From positions 3,732,501-3,796,500 of the forward strand of contig NC_048539.1 of assembly GCF_902806685.2 (NCBI RefSeq): DNA of 64,000 nt. Reading direction: 5' to 3'. A program made the position numbers and the translations under genes. This DNA is from Maniola hyperantus (Eukaryota; Arthropoda; Insecta; Lepidoptera; Nymphalidae). The notes below the pieces were generated by a model. The model was not told where the DNA came from, ran no database searches, and saw only the letters and a list, made by a program, of their open reading frames with translations. Positions 10,641 to 22,637 of the stretch are shown here, in pieces. Positions within the stretch are counted from its first letter, which is position 1; each line of letters opens with the position of its first letter.

Positions 10641-11221
10641 CTGTGTAAATTATGTTTTTATGACCTTATTTAATTTACTTATAATAGTGACATTATAAAC
10701 ATTAATAAAATTATATTTACCTATGTTAAACGTATTATAAACGTTCAGTTGACAGTTTGATAAATATTTTTCGACATTTATGGTCAAGTCCTAAATAAAT
10801 AATTTACTGAAGTGTGACTTGTTATGGTGATAACAAGAATGAACCTTAAAATGAAACTAATAAGGTGGAAAATTATAAAAAATGGTAAATCACCATGATT
10901 TGGTAATAAATTAAAGGTATAAAGGTAAATATACTGTGCTTGACAAGTGGTAGAGTTTGAGGGGTTATTTATTAAGTTAACACGATAAAAGCTGCATGCT
11001 CGCTTTTAATATAATAATTAAATACATAACCTGTGATGTGAAAAGTATACGCTTTAATTGTTGTATCATTATTTAACTTACTGTAACGTTTTGTTTTGCG
11101 TTTCCATTTCAGTTTCATTTACCGCTGCCGTGCCCGCTTCGGTTTCATCTCCTTGCTTCTGCTTGTGCTTTGTTTAAAATAATTGTTTACTTTTACTTTT
11201 TAAAATATTTTTTAATACATA
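10641..11221. other. Intergenic, no gene recognised
   Basis: AT-rich. A 15-codon ATG frame at about 10844 that runs into a GT ('aaaaaatggtaaat') is basic like the N-terminus of Gr-A, but its phase does not join Gr-B exon 1, so it was not used. Confidence 0.4.
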
Positions 11222-11647
11222 ATATCAAAAATTGCGGAACCGGTAGAATTCGAATCTGCGTGTCGTCTCCTTGGGTCACTAAGCAGTAGGGACGGTTCAC
11301 TGGCTTCCAGTGCCGAAATTTGAGATAAGTAGGCATGTATTTTCATATTTTAGTACTAAAGCGATTGTATATTTAGAAATTTCCTTGAAGTGTAGGTAAA
11401 AATACTATCATAAAAATCCATACTTTTTAATATTATAAATGCGAAAGTGTGTCTGTCTGTCTGTCTGTCATTCTGCTCGCCTTTCACGGCCCATCCGTTC
11501 GACCGATTTTGACGAAATTTGGTACAGCGATAGCTTGCATCCCGGGGAAGGACATAGGCTACTTTTTATCCCGGAAAATCAAAGGGTTCCCACGGGATTT
11601 TTAAAAACCTAATTTCACGCGGATGAAGTCGCGGGCATCAGCTAGTT
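11222..11647 (-). mobile_element. SINE-like S3 copy followed by R-A, both on -
   Basis: About 11222-11425 matches 46255-46465: 'ttgcggaaccggtagaattc' is the complement of a B-box-like block, and 'gaaatttccttgaagtgtag' is at the other end. About 11427-11647 is a well-preserved R-A copy on -. Confidence 0.65.
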
Positions 11648-11892
11648 TTGAATACTTTAACTTTATTATCCAGGAACTACAGAAATGAGAGCAAGTGTTG
11701 CGTTTCACGACTGTCCGTGCAAGATGCATGCATGCCTTCGACAGCCAATGAGGCTCTGTCGGTGGGCGGGCGTGTTTCCTGTCGAAGGACTGAATAAAAA
11801 AACTTGCTCCGACTTGAGGTAAGCTACATAAGGTACAAGTAAGATGACGTAACATGTCATAACGCCACGTAATTTTATTTTACCTTATATAT

Positions 11893-12029
11893 CTAACAGT
11901 CGCACTCAGAGTCGCTAATCGTTACTTAAGATTGAGTTAAAACGAGACAGATTTATGTGAGAGATATAGCTCTGTCTCGTTTTAACTAAACTTAAGTAAC
12001 GACTAAGCGACTCTGAGTGCGGCTGTTAG
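11893..12029. repeat. Hairpin element with long inverted arms
   Basis: 'ctaacagtcgcactcagagt' on the left faces 'actctgagtgcggctgttag' on the right. The complementarity continues inward through 'aaacgagacaga' and 'ctgtctcgtttt'. A decayed relative is at about 53830-53975. It sits just upstream of the first assigned exon of Gr-B. Confidence 0.85.
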
Positions 12030-12188
12030 TGAAGTTATTAAGTGATCGTTAAACTTTGAATATAGTTAGATTCAAATGAAAAATCAAAAAATTCTGCGAA
12101 TAACTTTGTAAACTAAGAGCCAGCGCGTGCCAGACCTTTGTCATTTTATAATAGCTGAAAGTTTCTCTGCGTATTGTCCCCAACACAG

Positions 12189-12244
12189 GGAGGAATGATC
12201 AGCGACTGTGAAGTTTGGATCATGGTGGCTTTGGGAGATAACAG
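12189..12244 (+). CDS. Gr-B first assigned exon (uncertain)
   Basis: Lies between acag and gtaata. Read in the frame fixed by exon 2, it gives 'GGMISDCEVWIMVALGDN'. Its match to the 3' half of Gr-C exon 1 is weak, apart from the shared phase-2 donor. The same frame extended upstream reads 'SFYNS', stop, 'KFLCVLSPTQ', which vaguely recalls 'GFYDSLRKSFFAL' of Gr-C exon 1. It may be a decayed exon or a coincidence. Confidence 0.4.
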
Positions 12245-15200
12245 GTAATAAAGGTGTTAAAAATCTTACGTCAAAGTAATAGTAAAGTCTATTTTTTTAT
12301 GTTTTCTTCGGAATAGTATTAGAAATCACGTCATTCATTGCCAGACACTTAACTTCTAAACTTTAAGGGCGTCTGGCACAGGGATGCCACAACACTATAT
12401 GTCTGGCAATGAGTGAGGGGTACATACCACGATTAATTGTAATTTGCATTGACTCGGGTCGTGGCCACGACGGGAACGGGGAATGCAGTGCTGCGAGAGA
12501 TGAAGTTCGAGCTGTCATGGGCAGTAGCGAACTACCCTCTTTCTTGTTTTTTTCGCTGGAACTTCACAGCTGTCTGCAAAATACACTAATAATATTATGT
12601 CGTTAAACAAGTAGTGTGAGTGAGCGTCTTACGCTCGTAGCACGATAACCACACCCTAACTAGGTACTCCGCTTTGCGATGACGAACTTTTTACTTGCCT
12701 ACCTACATTCATTTATAATTTTAATAATTGCGTTTTTACCAACTAAATATAAGTTTTAAAATATCGTACATTTGGTCCAATGTTGTTAGTTTATAAGTAA
12801 TTGTTATTTAGCTTTTAATTAGATATGTGTGACGTGTAAATACCTAATGTTAACGGCTTCGGTATACGGAAAAACTCAAGCTTCGAGTTTATGATTATAC
12901 CTGAATTTGTGTAACCTGTAAATATTTTTTCTTAAATAAATATATTTTTTATTATTATTATAACAAAATAAGCTTACAATCAATAGTTTCTTCTTTATTT
13001 CAGGCTAAATTTAAATTCTACATACATGATTTACCATTGCTTAACAATTCTGGGACAATTTTCCCTAACCAGTGCGTCTGCTTATCATTTCTTTACCAAT
13101 AATCTAAGCCGTAACCATTTGGGTAAGTACCTATTCAATTATTTAATTTTGAATCACTGAGCCCTTATTTTATAAGATATCAGTGCCATTACTGCTTGTT
13201 GCACAGGCCATCTTCTTTCAATAAGGGAGTCTGGTGAAGAGGTTTTTGAAAACCTAAATCCACGCGGATAAAGTCGCAAGCATCATATTTAGTACTAGAT
13301 AATGCCCTACACTTCGTTTGGAATCCCGTGGGAACTCTTTTATTGTCCGGGGTTGAAAGTAGCCTATGTCCTTCCCCGGGATGTAAGCTAACTCTGTACC
13401 AAATTTTAGTGTTGTCGTCAAAAGCTGACCGACAGACAGCTAAACACTTTCGCATTTATAATATTAGTATGGATTATAATTAATGTGAAACCGTGTCTGT
13501 CTGTCGCTACGTTTTTACGATCCATCTGTTTAACCAATTTTGACGATATTTGGCACAGAGTTAGCTTACATCCTGGTGACGGGTATAGGCTTTTTCTATT
13601 GTCCCGAAAAATTAAAGAGTTCCCACGGAATTTTAAAAAAACCATAAATCTACGTGGATGAAATCGCGGGCATCATCTGTTTAGTAGAGATAGCTTGCAT
13701 CCTATACACGCTGAAATTTTAATGGTTGTTTTCCCGATGCGAAATGATTTTGTCGTGGTATTACAATCGATTTATAAATATAAAAAAATATTAGAGTCAA
13801 AAATGTCAAATTTACAATCGAGAAAAACAAAAATCGAATGAGACCTCGAACCAAAAGTGATACCGCGTGCGTGCAGGCTAGTTTATGCCGTATCACTACG
13901 CGCGAGAGCTTATTTTGCTCTAAACTTTTTCACTTTATTGGCAGCGTGGTTCGAGTGGATGCACCTACCTACTATTCACGTTACGTCTAGGGAGTTACTA
14001 TTGTTTCTCACACTTTCAAGTTGTCGATTTTTTTTAATTATTTCAAAACAAAAACATTTTTATTTTTTAAGTTTAACTCAAAATTTCAGTAGTACTACTG
14101 AGGGCAAATCGTTCTGCCGCGGGAAGACAACCACTAAAACTTCACCGTGTACTATAGAGTCATAATACACGACTACTTTTTATCTCAGCAAAATCAAACA
14201 GTTTCCACCGGATCTTAAAATGTCCATGCGGACAAAGCGGGCTTCATCTACTTAGTTAAATTTTTAGGGAATAGGTTTATGCATGCTAACTGTTAACTTT
14301 TTTTAATATTTTTTAGTTGATCTTGTATTTTACACCACCAACTTCACTACCGCGTGTTTCATGGGGAAACTGGCAAGAAATTGGCGCTCACTCATACATA
14401 AAGCAGGGTCTATTGAAAAAAGTGTTCTTCATATATCAGGAAGCAATGGTCCTGAGAGGTACACCAGAATAGCTTATTTGGTGCTGATTTTATCTTTAGG
14501 TGAGTAATGAGAATATTAGCTGCATAAGGTACAATCAGGCCATGTAAAGCCTAACCAGAAATATAAAAAAAGCGGCCAAGTGCGAATCAGACTCGCGTAT
14601 TGAGGGTTCCGTACTACAATCGTATTTTATCCACATTTTGCACGATAAATCAAAAACTACTCACTAGATCTCGTTCAAGCCAATTTTCGGTGGAAGTTTG
14701 TATGGTAATGTACATCACATATTTTTTTTTAGTTTTATCATTCTTAGAAGTGTCTCTCGCGCAAACTAATCAGTTTAGAAAAAAACGATAGAAACTTCAA
14801 TATCATTTTTGAAGACCTATCCATAGATACAACGTATGGGGTATATGAAGAAATTTCTTTTTTATATTTTTGTATGAAAATCTTAATGCGGTTTACAGAA
14901 TACATCGACTTACCAAGTTTCAACAGTATAGCTCTTATTGTTTCAGAAGAAGTGGCTGTGACATACGGACGGACAGACAGACAGACAGACATGACGAATC
15001 TATAAGGGTTCCGTTTTTTGCCATTTGGCTACGGAACCCTAAAAACTTGGTCTGGGGGCGGCACTAGCATATGGTATTTGATCAGTAAGTAGGTATTGTG
15101 AAGTTTATGGTCTTGTTTAAACTAGTTCCACGGGTTCCCCGCAATATGGCGAGGTGTTTTATTTTTCTGGTCAGGCGCCTTACTACAAAAATTTGTAGTT

Positions 15201-18200
15201 TAACACGTCCATATTTACGTATAAATAGTTATCACGAGTTTTATTAATTGACTTATTTGCCTTCCTTGGTTGGAAATGCGCACTATACCTTAAGAAAATC
15301 CTAAAAATCACAGTGGGCGCTAACTATTTTGAGGCACCCACCAACCACAAACGAAATTAGGTTTTCTAATTGAATTTCGAATGTTTTTTGCAAACATTTT
15401 CGAATTGAATTTCGAACAATTTTTTAAAAATATGTTTGTGATTGGTTGGTGCCTCAAAATGGTTAATGCCTACTGAGATTTTTGCCTCTTATCATTTGTA
15501 TGGGATTACGTAACAGAGAGAGCGCTATGCTAAGATCTTTCCGCGGATAGGGTATAGTTCATCTGCCCGTCTGTCCATCCGTATGTCAGAGCCATTCAAT
15601 TTATGACTTTTTAATTTATTTTTCAGTGGAACACATTTTGTCAGTGAGCTTCAAACTGAAGCTCATAATGAGCTGCAGTTGGGATAATGATACAGAGGAT
15701 TTAAATTTAATGGAGCGTTTCTTTACATTGATTGCCTCTTTCGTGTTTGAACTGACGTCGTATAGCCATTGGAAAGCTGTACTGTTTGAGGTAAAGTATT
15801 TTTGTATTAAAACCTCTTTTTTCTCTTTGAATATTTTGTGCAAGAAGCTCATTTTTAAGGTTCCGTGCACAGACACTGCAAACTGTACCATGTGATATAT
15901 CAACTGAAAGGCTTGATGGATTTTTCTAATTTTATATTAATTCCCTCCTCTCCATCTTATGCGCCGAAACTAGTATACAAAATTTTGGAAAACATTTATG
16001 GAAAACAGTTCTTTATATTTCTTATCTCCGAAACTACTACTACGACGACCTCCCTGGCGCAGTGGTGAGCGCTGTGGTCTTAATAGTGGGAGGTCCCGGG
16101 TTCGATTCCTGGCAGGGGTTTGGAATTTTATAATTTCTAAATTTCTGGTCTAGTCTGGTGGGAGGCTTCGGCCGTGGCTAGTTACCACCCTACCGGCAAA
16201 GCCGTGCCGCCAAACGATTTAGCGTTCCGGTACGATGCCGTGTAGAAACCAAAGGGGTATGGGTTTAATAAAAACTGCCATACCCCTTCCAGGTTAGCCC
16301 GCTATCATCTTAGACTGCATCATCACTTACCACCAGGTGAGATTGCAGTCAAGGGCTAACTTGTATCTGAATAAAATAAAATAAAAATAAAAAAACTATT
16401 TCCTTAGCTCATCCTCAAATTGTCAGTTCAATGAAACGCACACTTTTCTGCATCTAATTAACTTACCTTGTCTTAATCTGACGCGCTCGAGTAAATCCCA
16501 AATCCCCTCTTGGGCTTCCCTACCATTACATTTTGTATGTTCAAAGGTGGCGAACGTACAATCTACATTCCTATGGAACTTCACGGACGCTATGACGATG
16601 TGCGTCAGTCTATACCTAACCTCGTACTTCAGAGTCCTGAACAAACTCATCGAACATCAACAACGTCTGGTAAAATTTTTACTTTACCATGCAAAACAAA
16701 GTCTAGTATTTTTAGGGTTCCGTACCTCAAATGGAAAAACGGAACACTTATAGGATCACTTTGTTGTCTGTCTGTCTGTCGGTCTGTCAAGATACCTACA
16801 GGGTACTTCCCGTTGACCTAGAACCATGAAATTTGGCAGGCAGGTAGATAGGTAGGTCTTATAGCAGACATTAGGGGAAAAAATCTGAAAACCGTGAACA
16901 TGTAGTTACATCACACAAAAAAATTAAATTGTGGTCATGAACTAAAAATTAGTATTTTCAATTTTCGAAGTAAGATAACTATATCAAGTGGGGTATCATT
17001 TGAAAGGGCTTCACTTGTGCATTCTAAAACAGATTTTATTAATTTTAATGCACGATAGTTTTTGAATTATCGTGCAAAATGTCGAAAAAATACGACTGTT
17101 AAACGGAACTCCCGTTGCGCGAGCTTGACTCGCACTTTACCGGTTTTTTTTGTACTTATTACCTAGTTGAGAAGTTGAAGTTAGGTTTATTTTAATCCAT
17201 ATTGCTGTTTTAGCTTTTGTATTTAGTATCTTCTAGTCCTATGAATAAATCTAGCGGAAAAGAACGTGCAAAATTATCATCATCAATCCATCGCCAGCCC
17301 ATTCCTCTTAGATTGAGAAGGGATCTCTTTAAACACAGCTTCACAACCCGTTGAGCTATGTCGGTTACTCTAGTTCTCCTACGGATCTCCTCATTTCTGA
17401 TTTGATCACGTAGAGAAACTCCAAGCATAGCTCTCTCCATCACCCTCTGAGTGACTCTGAGCTTTCTTATGAGGCCCAGAGTTAGCAACCATGTCTTGGA
17501 TCCATATGTTATCACTGGCAACACGCACTGTTCGAAGACTTTGGTCTTCAAGCACTGAAGAATTTCGGACATTAATAAATAGCTGGTATCAATACAAACA
17601 AGTTTTGTATGAGACATAAAGCTTCTTTCGTCTTTTCTAAATTCTCCTCTTTTCAGAAAATCACCCGATGGGAAGAAATCAGGTTACATTATTCAGATTT
17701 AGTCCAACTTGTCCGAGTCGTCGACTCAAAGATGTGTTATTTAATCCTTCTGTCGTTTTTTACCAACGTCTTTTTCATCTGCAGTCAAGTATTTTCTCTC
17801 CTCAAGTAAGTTTGTAGCATTATTTGAATAATATATCTCATCATGATCAACTCATCACCGGCTCACTACTGAGGACGGGTCTCCTCTCACAGAGAGAAGG
17901 GTTTAGGCCATAGTAGGCCAATGCGGATTGGCAGACTTCACACACCTTTACGAACATGGAGAACTCTATATATAAAAATAATGACGTGATAAAACCAAGC
18001 AGGTCTGCTGCTTGGTTTTATCACGATGTTTTCCTTCACCGTTAAAGACTTTAATTGTGTTTATATTATATTGGTATTTTGGTATTTTGTTGGTATTTAA
18101 TTATAATTAAAACGCACTGTATAACTCCGAAAAATTATCTATCTATCCGTGGAGTGAAGTTAATATAAAACTCTCTCTACCTTATCCCATACAAAAATAG

Positions 18201-21200
18201 AGAGAGCGCTACTTATCAGCGGAATGAAGGATTAGGTAGAGAGAGCGAAATATTAACTACACTCCGGCACACATACAATAGTAGGGGAGCCAAAGATGCT
18301 AAATAGGGATTTACTCGAGCGTCGTTGGGACCTATTGTGAAGATTAGGTGCTAAAAAGAAAAAAGGTTATATGATGTAACCCCTTTCACTGGTGGGGAGA
18401 GCGCGTACAGGTTTTCAAAAATGTAAAAAAATATAGTCACAAAGAAATACTCGAGCGCTTTAGATAATAAATAGTGTATAATGCGCCCCACGTGTTTTTT
18501 TTTCGCAAAAATATTTATCTGCCGGTTTGCATGGTGGGGGTGGTCGTACGAAGGGGTAGAAGGGGGCGCTCCATCTTAGGTTGCATTATCACTTCCTGCC
18601 AGGTCTAACTGCAGCCAAGCGCGAGTAATTAACTTGTCTTGTCTTCGTCGAAATTCCCCGGATACGTACGAAACGATTTGCCTCCTCATTAGAATTCGAA
18701 CCGCCAAGATTTGGAACACCCTTCCAGCATCAGTTTTCCCACCGAATTATAATATGGGTACCTTCAAGACAAGAGTGAATAGGTATCTTCTGGGCAAGTG
18801 CGCTCCATCTTGGGCTGCATCATCACTTGCCACCCAGGTCTGATTGCAGCCAAGCGCTAGTCTATAAATAAATTTTTAAAAAAACTGACGCGCTCGAGTA
18901 AATCCCAAAATCCCCTCTTGGGCTCCCCTACCATAATAAGATGTTTTTTCAGCAACAATTATCCCGCCATTTTGGATTGTCATAATGAAAATGTGAAAGT
19001 GTAAGTAACATCGACCATAAAATTGTTTTAGCACCCTTAGGTTGAATCTCGTTTACACATCATAAAACTATAAGGTCTATTTTCGTTTACGACACCTAAG
19101 TACTACATACATTTATAAAAATACTAGCTGATGCCTGCGACTTCGTACACCTGGATTTTGGGCTTTAAAAATCCCGTGGGAACTCTTTGATTTTCCGGGA
19201 TAAAAGTAACCTATGTCCTTTCCCGGGTTGTAATCTAATTCTATACCAAATTTCATCAAAATCGGTTAAACGGATGAGCCGTGAAAAGCTAGCAGACAGA
19301 CAGACAGACAGACACAACAACAACAACAAGAATAAGAGAGAATATTTTCATCGAGCGAAGCCGCGGGCTATCACTAGTAGATAAATAATAATAAATTGCG
19401 TATTTAAATCTTTTCATAAACTAGCTTATGCTCGCGACTTCGTCCGCGTCGACTATACAAATTTCAAATCCCTATTTCACCCCTCCTTAGGGGTTGAATT
19501 TTAAAAAATCCTTTCTTAGCGGATGCCTACGTCATAATATCTATCTGCATGCCAAATTTCAGCCCGATCCGTCCAATAGTTTGAGCTGTGCGTTGATAGA
19601 TCGGTCAGTCAGTCACCGTTTCCTTTTAGATTTATAGATAGACTAGCTGATGCCCGCGACTTCGTCCGCGTGGAATTAGGTTTTTAAAATCCCGTTGCAA
19701 CTCTTTAATTTTCTGGGATAAAAAGTAGCCTCTTTCACTCTCCAGGTCTTTTTCTATACCCATTACCCATGCAAAAAATTACGTCCATCCGTTGCACCGT
19801 TGCGACGTGATTGAAGGACAACCCAACAAACCAATAAACCAACAAACAAACACACTTTCGTATTTATAATAAGGGTACTGATTAACATTTATCTTTGTCA
19901 ATGACTTCCACATGTTTCTTTAAGATCGTTTAAAAGTGTGGAATATTACATTTACTACTACTACTCCTCTATATTCCTGTTCGTGAGAGCAACCATGACT
20001 TCTTTGCTGGCTGCGAATGTCAACACGGTGGCTATGGAGCCATTTTATATCTTACAACATGTTCCAACATCGGACTACACAATCGAGGTAAGTTATATTA
20101 AGAATGGCTTTTTTAATATACAGGGTGTAACCAGAACGCTGGCAAAAACGAAGACACGTGATACTACTGATGATTACTGACATGATAACACCAAAAAATC
20201 GTTAAAAAATCTAAAAAAATGCTATATAAAGACAAATAGGTAGGTACTTATTTATAAGCATACGAAGATTTTGATTGTATTGTCTTGCGAGGTGTGAAAA
20301 GCAGAGTATTGAACTGGGGAGTAATACTGTGTTAGTCTTGGGCGCCCCTAAACCCTGCGCTTCACTCAGGATTCTACATGCAACACCCTCGCTACGCTCG
20401 GGAGTTAGGTATTATAGGATTCCTTGTTACGCTTGGGATTTATCCCGGCGCGCCCGTAACATAAGACATGACTAACCCCATACATTACATGACTACCCCC
20501 ATGTTAAATAATCTACTATTACAATTGTTGATGGGACTTGCGGAAAGGTTTCTTCCATTGTACTATCAACGTACTTACAATAGATGGAACGTGTTACATT
20601 CCGTCGTATGTCAGCCAAAAGTATAAAGCTTTGGTAAGATCTTTTTAGAGGAACTTAAACTTATACAGAGTTCAATCCATCCCCTTTAGCGCTGGCTTTT
20701 CCGCCTTAACACTTCACAAAAACGACGCAAAACTTACAAAAACTTTGTAAATAAAACTATTTGTCGGTATTCTTTGAAAATCCCTTGATACAATCATCCA
20801 TTTTTGTTTCTTTTTTAGGTACAGAGATTTATTCGACAGACTAAATACACGACAACAGCTCTCAGTGGACTGTTTTTTGACGTGACCAGGGGAATGATTT
20901 TAACGGTAAAAACAATTTCTACATTAGTAGTTTACTGATGACTAGCGACTCGCCCCGGCTTCGCAAGGGTAGCTTATTACAATTTTCGTAAGGATCTCTA
21001 ATTTAAAAAATATATATAGCCATGTTAGTCAGGAATATTGTACCTACTGGTGAAAGAATTTTCAAAATCTGTTCAGTAGTTCCAGAGACTTCCTATAAAC
21101 AAACTTACAAACTTTACCTCTTTATAATATTAGTATTGATAGTACAGATAAGTTTGGTGTTGCTTGGCTGCGTTTTAACTATGTAAATATATCAATTAAT

Positions 21201-21994
21201 TAAATATCACTTGCTTTAACGGTGAAGGAAACATCGTGAGGAAACCTGCATGCCTGAGAGTTCTCCATAATGTTCTCAAAATCTATTATCTATTTTTTTT
21301 TTTTCAGATACAAGTTAGCCCTTGACTGCAATCTCACCTGGTGGTAAGTGATGATGCAGTCTAAGATGATAGCGGGCTAACCTGGAAGGGGTATGGCAGT
21401 TTTTATTAAACCCATACCCCTTGGCGCTTGGCGGCACGGCTTTGCCGGTAGGGTGGTAACTAGCCACGGCCGAAGCCTCCCACCAGACCAGACCAGAAAT
21501 TTAGAAATTATAAAATTCCAAACCCCTGCCAGGAATCGAACCCGGGACCTCTCACTATTAAGACCACAGCGCTCACCACTGCGCCAGGGAGGTCGTCAAA
21601 TTATCTATTGAAATATTGCAGTTTATTCAACGCTAGATGATGCCCACGACTTCTTCCGCGTGGATTCTGATTTTTTTTAAATCCTGTGGGAACTCTGAAC
21701 TTTTCGGGATAAAAAGTTCCCCGGGATGCAAGCGATAGCTTGTACCAAATTTCGTCGAAATCGGTTGAACGGTTGAGCCGCGAAAAGCTAGCAGACGCTA
21801 GCTTTTCGCGGCTCACAGACAGACAGACCGACAGACACACTTTCGCATTTATAATATTAGTATGGATGAAATAAACGGTATTCAACATGGAATTAAAAAC
21901 ATAATATTTGTCTTTACAGGTAATTGGCACCATAATGAAGTATGAACTCGTGTTACTGCAATTTAGTGTAAAATCATATGAAGCTATTAATTAA
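12195..21994 (+). CDS. Gustatory receptor Gr-B (sugar-receptor-like), 5' end unresolved
   Basis: Exons 12189-12244 (5' limit uncertain), 13004-13122, 14317-14499, 15627-15790, 16547-16669, 17657-17805, 19925-20087, 20819-20905 and 21920-21994 join in frame with phases 2,1,1,0,0,2,0,0, the same series as Gr-C. From the ATG at 12195 the protein is 370 aa. Marks of the family are 'STFLWNFTDAM' in the 123-nt exon, 'DSKMCYLILLSFFTNVFFIC' in the next, 'TTALSGLFFDVTRGM' near the end and 'MKYELVLLQF' in the last exon, close to the classic TYhhhhhQF ending. Exons 2, 4 and 5 equal those of Gr-C in length. Compared with Gr-C, about 63 nt are missing from exon 1; the in-frame sequence just upstream has a TGA at 12156. 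So the gene either uses an unseen start exon or has lost its N-terminus. Poly(A) signal at 22141. Role as for Gr-A; ligand unknown. Confidence 0.85.
12402..12575 (+). repeat. Interspersed ~170-bp repeat (first of three copies)
   Basis: Shares 'gtcgtggccacgacgggaac', 'gagatgaagttcgagctgtc' and 'agcgaactaccctctttctt' with reverse copies at about 31775-31905 and 58585-58795. No ends or coding were identified. Confidence 0.7.
13233..13690. repeat. Pair of R-A copies, tail to tail, Gr-B intron 2
   Basis: About 13300-13472 is R-A on +, ending 'cgcatttataatattagtat'. About 13475-13690 is R-A on -. They face each other with almost no spacer, and a further R-A piece on - lies at 13233-13295. Open frames here are not genes. 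Confidence 0.7.
14568..15045 (+). mobile_element. R-C-related element, Gr-B intron 3
   Basis: Starts 'agcggccaagtgcgaatcag' with 'gagggttccgtac', ends in (CAGA)n and 'ctacggaaccctaaaa'. The ends 'agggttccgtac' and 'tacggaaccct' are inverted, suggesting a DNA-type element. Confidence 0.65.
15233..15570. mobile_element. Palindromic MITE (same family as 45191-45485)
   Basis: Inner arms 'gaggcacccaccaaccacaa' and 'ttggttggtgcctcaaaat' are complementary, and the outer parts carry 'gggattacgtaacagagaga'. It ends about 60 bp before Gr-B exon 4. Partial copy at 48495-48680. Confidence 0.8.
16048..16385 (+). mobile_element. tRNA-derived SINE (S1), near full length
   Basis: A box 'ctggcgcagtggtgagcg' and B box 'cgggttcgattcctgg' start the element. 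The body holds 'tggtgggaggcttcggccgt' and 'ataccccttccaggttagcc', and the tail is (AAAAT)n after 'ctaacttgtatctgaataaa'. It lies in Gr-B intron 4. Confidence 0.9.
16478..16535. repeat. Solo terminus of a TIR element next to Gr-B exon 5
   Basis: 'gacgcgctcgagtaaatccc' through 'cttgggcttccctacca' matches the right terminus of the element at 18279-18935. It ends about 12-20 bp before the acceptor of the 123-nt exon at 16547. Confidence 0.65.
16709..17150 (+). mobile_element. R-C element, near full length, Gr-B intron 5
   Basis: Starts 'tttttagggttccgtacctc', has (TGTC)n, 'gaaatttggcaggcaggtag' and 'aatgtcgaaaaaatacgact', and ends 'ttgactcgcac' with 'ccggtttttttt'. It begins 40 bp after the donor of exon 5. 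Other copies: 31375, 42513 and 51706, plus partial or diverged copies at 22862, 23265 and 37866. Confidence 0.8.
17262..17617 (-). mobile_element. RTE-like LINE fragment (C-terminal region)
   Basis: The - frame gives 'FEQCVLPVITYGSKTWLLTL', 'RVMERAMLGVSLRDQIRNEE' and 'TRVTDIAQRVVKLC', the region after the reverse transcriptase of RTE-type non-LTR elements. A near-identical stretch is at 63664-63876. It is 5' and 3' truncated, and its end lies 40 bp from the acceptor of Gr-B exon 6. Confidence 0.8.
17838..18070 (-). mobile_element. S2 SINE, tail part, Gr-B intron 6
   Basis: 'cgggtctcctctcacagaga' to 'cacgatgttttccttcaccg' on +, the reverse of the S2 body. A 60-bp insertion after 'atggagaactct' separates two halves and contains an inverted repeat around 'aaccaagcaggtctgctgct'. 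Confidence 0.7.
18279..18935. mobile_element. DNA element with inverted ends and a nested LINE tail
   Basis: 'gtaggggagcc' and 'atttactcgagcgtc' at the left mirror 'gacgcgctcgagtaaatccc' and 'ggctcccctac' at the right. Inside, 18585-18865 is a LINE terminus whose + frame (18634-18843) reads 'RTAKIWNTLPASVFPP' and 'FKTRVNRYLLGKC', the C-terminal end of a CR1/jockey-type reverse transcriptase ORF. The outer element is otherwise non-coding. Confidence 0.65.
19117..19883 (+). repeat. R-A, R-B and R-A2 in series, Gr-B intron 6
   Basis: R-A at 19125-19320 with (CAGA)n and (CAA)n, R-B at 19421-19640, R-A2 at 19645-19883 ending 'cgtatttataataagggtac'. All are on +. Exon 7 of Gr-B begins 42 bp later. 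Confidence 0.75.
20119..20190. repeat. Single terminus of the 'cagggtgtaaccagaacgct' element
   Basis: Matches the ends of the elements at 32315-32992 and 44037-44655. Only one end is present. It starts about 30 bp after the donor of Gr-B exon 7. Confidence 0.65.
20940..21285 (+). repeat. Short LINE-tail-like repeat and S2 body fragment
   Basis: About 20940-21140 starts 'actagcgactcgccccggct' and ends 'ctctttataatattagtatt'. Relatives are at 40920-41105 and 46472-46655. About 21180-21285 is an S2 piece ('gctttaacggtgaaggaaac'). Confidence 0.6.
21300..21596 (-). mobile_element. tRNA-derived SINE (S1)
   Basis: Well-preserved reverse copy, from 'cagatacaagttagcccttg' to 'actgcgccagggaggtcgtc'. 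Gr-B intron 8. Confidence 0.9.
21635..21870 (+). repeat. R-A copy with an internal 40-bp palindrome
   Basis: R-A on +, ending 'cgcatttataatattagtat'. At 21775-21814 the block 'gagccgcgaaaagctagc' is followed by 4 bp and its exact reverse complement, which other R-A copies lack. Gr-B's last exon starts 50 bp downstream. Confidence 0.8.
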
Positions 21995-22637
21995 ATAATA
22001 CTAAGGTAGAATCAGACTTATATAATATGTATTTTTGATTCAATGAAGCGTCTTAAAGTTTTAATTTATCTTACGACCTAGATAATTTCGTTCATCATTT
22101 TCCATTATTCTCTAAAAAAATATTCTCAATATGTATATCAAATAAAATGTAACTGTCTATCTACAAGAATTTAAAAAAAATTGTTTTATTTAAGTAATCC
22201 ATCGTGTTTTCCTTGTTATTGAAATAAATATAACAATTACCTAAACTAAGAGGTTTAATTAAATAAAACTACTTTTATTTAGAAGTGAAAACTTAAAACT
22301 ATGAAAAACAGTGTTTTTTTTTGGATTTTCAAATTAATTGTACCTAGTATCAAAAATTAAAAATTCATTATTTGTAAATTAAAACGATTACTTACGTAAC
22401 ATTAGTTTAGTTTTTACATCTTCCACACTCACTCCAGGTACCTACTATTAAAATTAGCATGTCGATTATTGGTAAAAATAAAGCAATAAAAACAATTGGT
22501 GTTTTATTTTAATAATTTATTATAAGTATTGATTTGTGTTCTGAATACTAGATTCAAACCATTTCAGTGTGCTTACGTACAATATCACGTACAAAACTTA
22601 GATATAAATTTCAATAATGTAGAAAAATTACGTATGA

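Noticed and set aside
10844..10890. Possible first exon of Gr-B, a basic 15-codon frame ending at a GT
   Set aside because: The donor phase (1) does not fit the next exon at either candidate acceptor.
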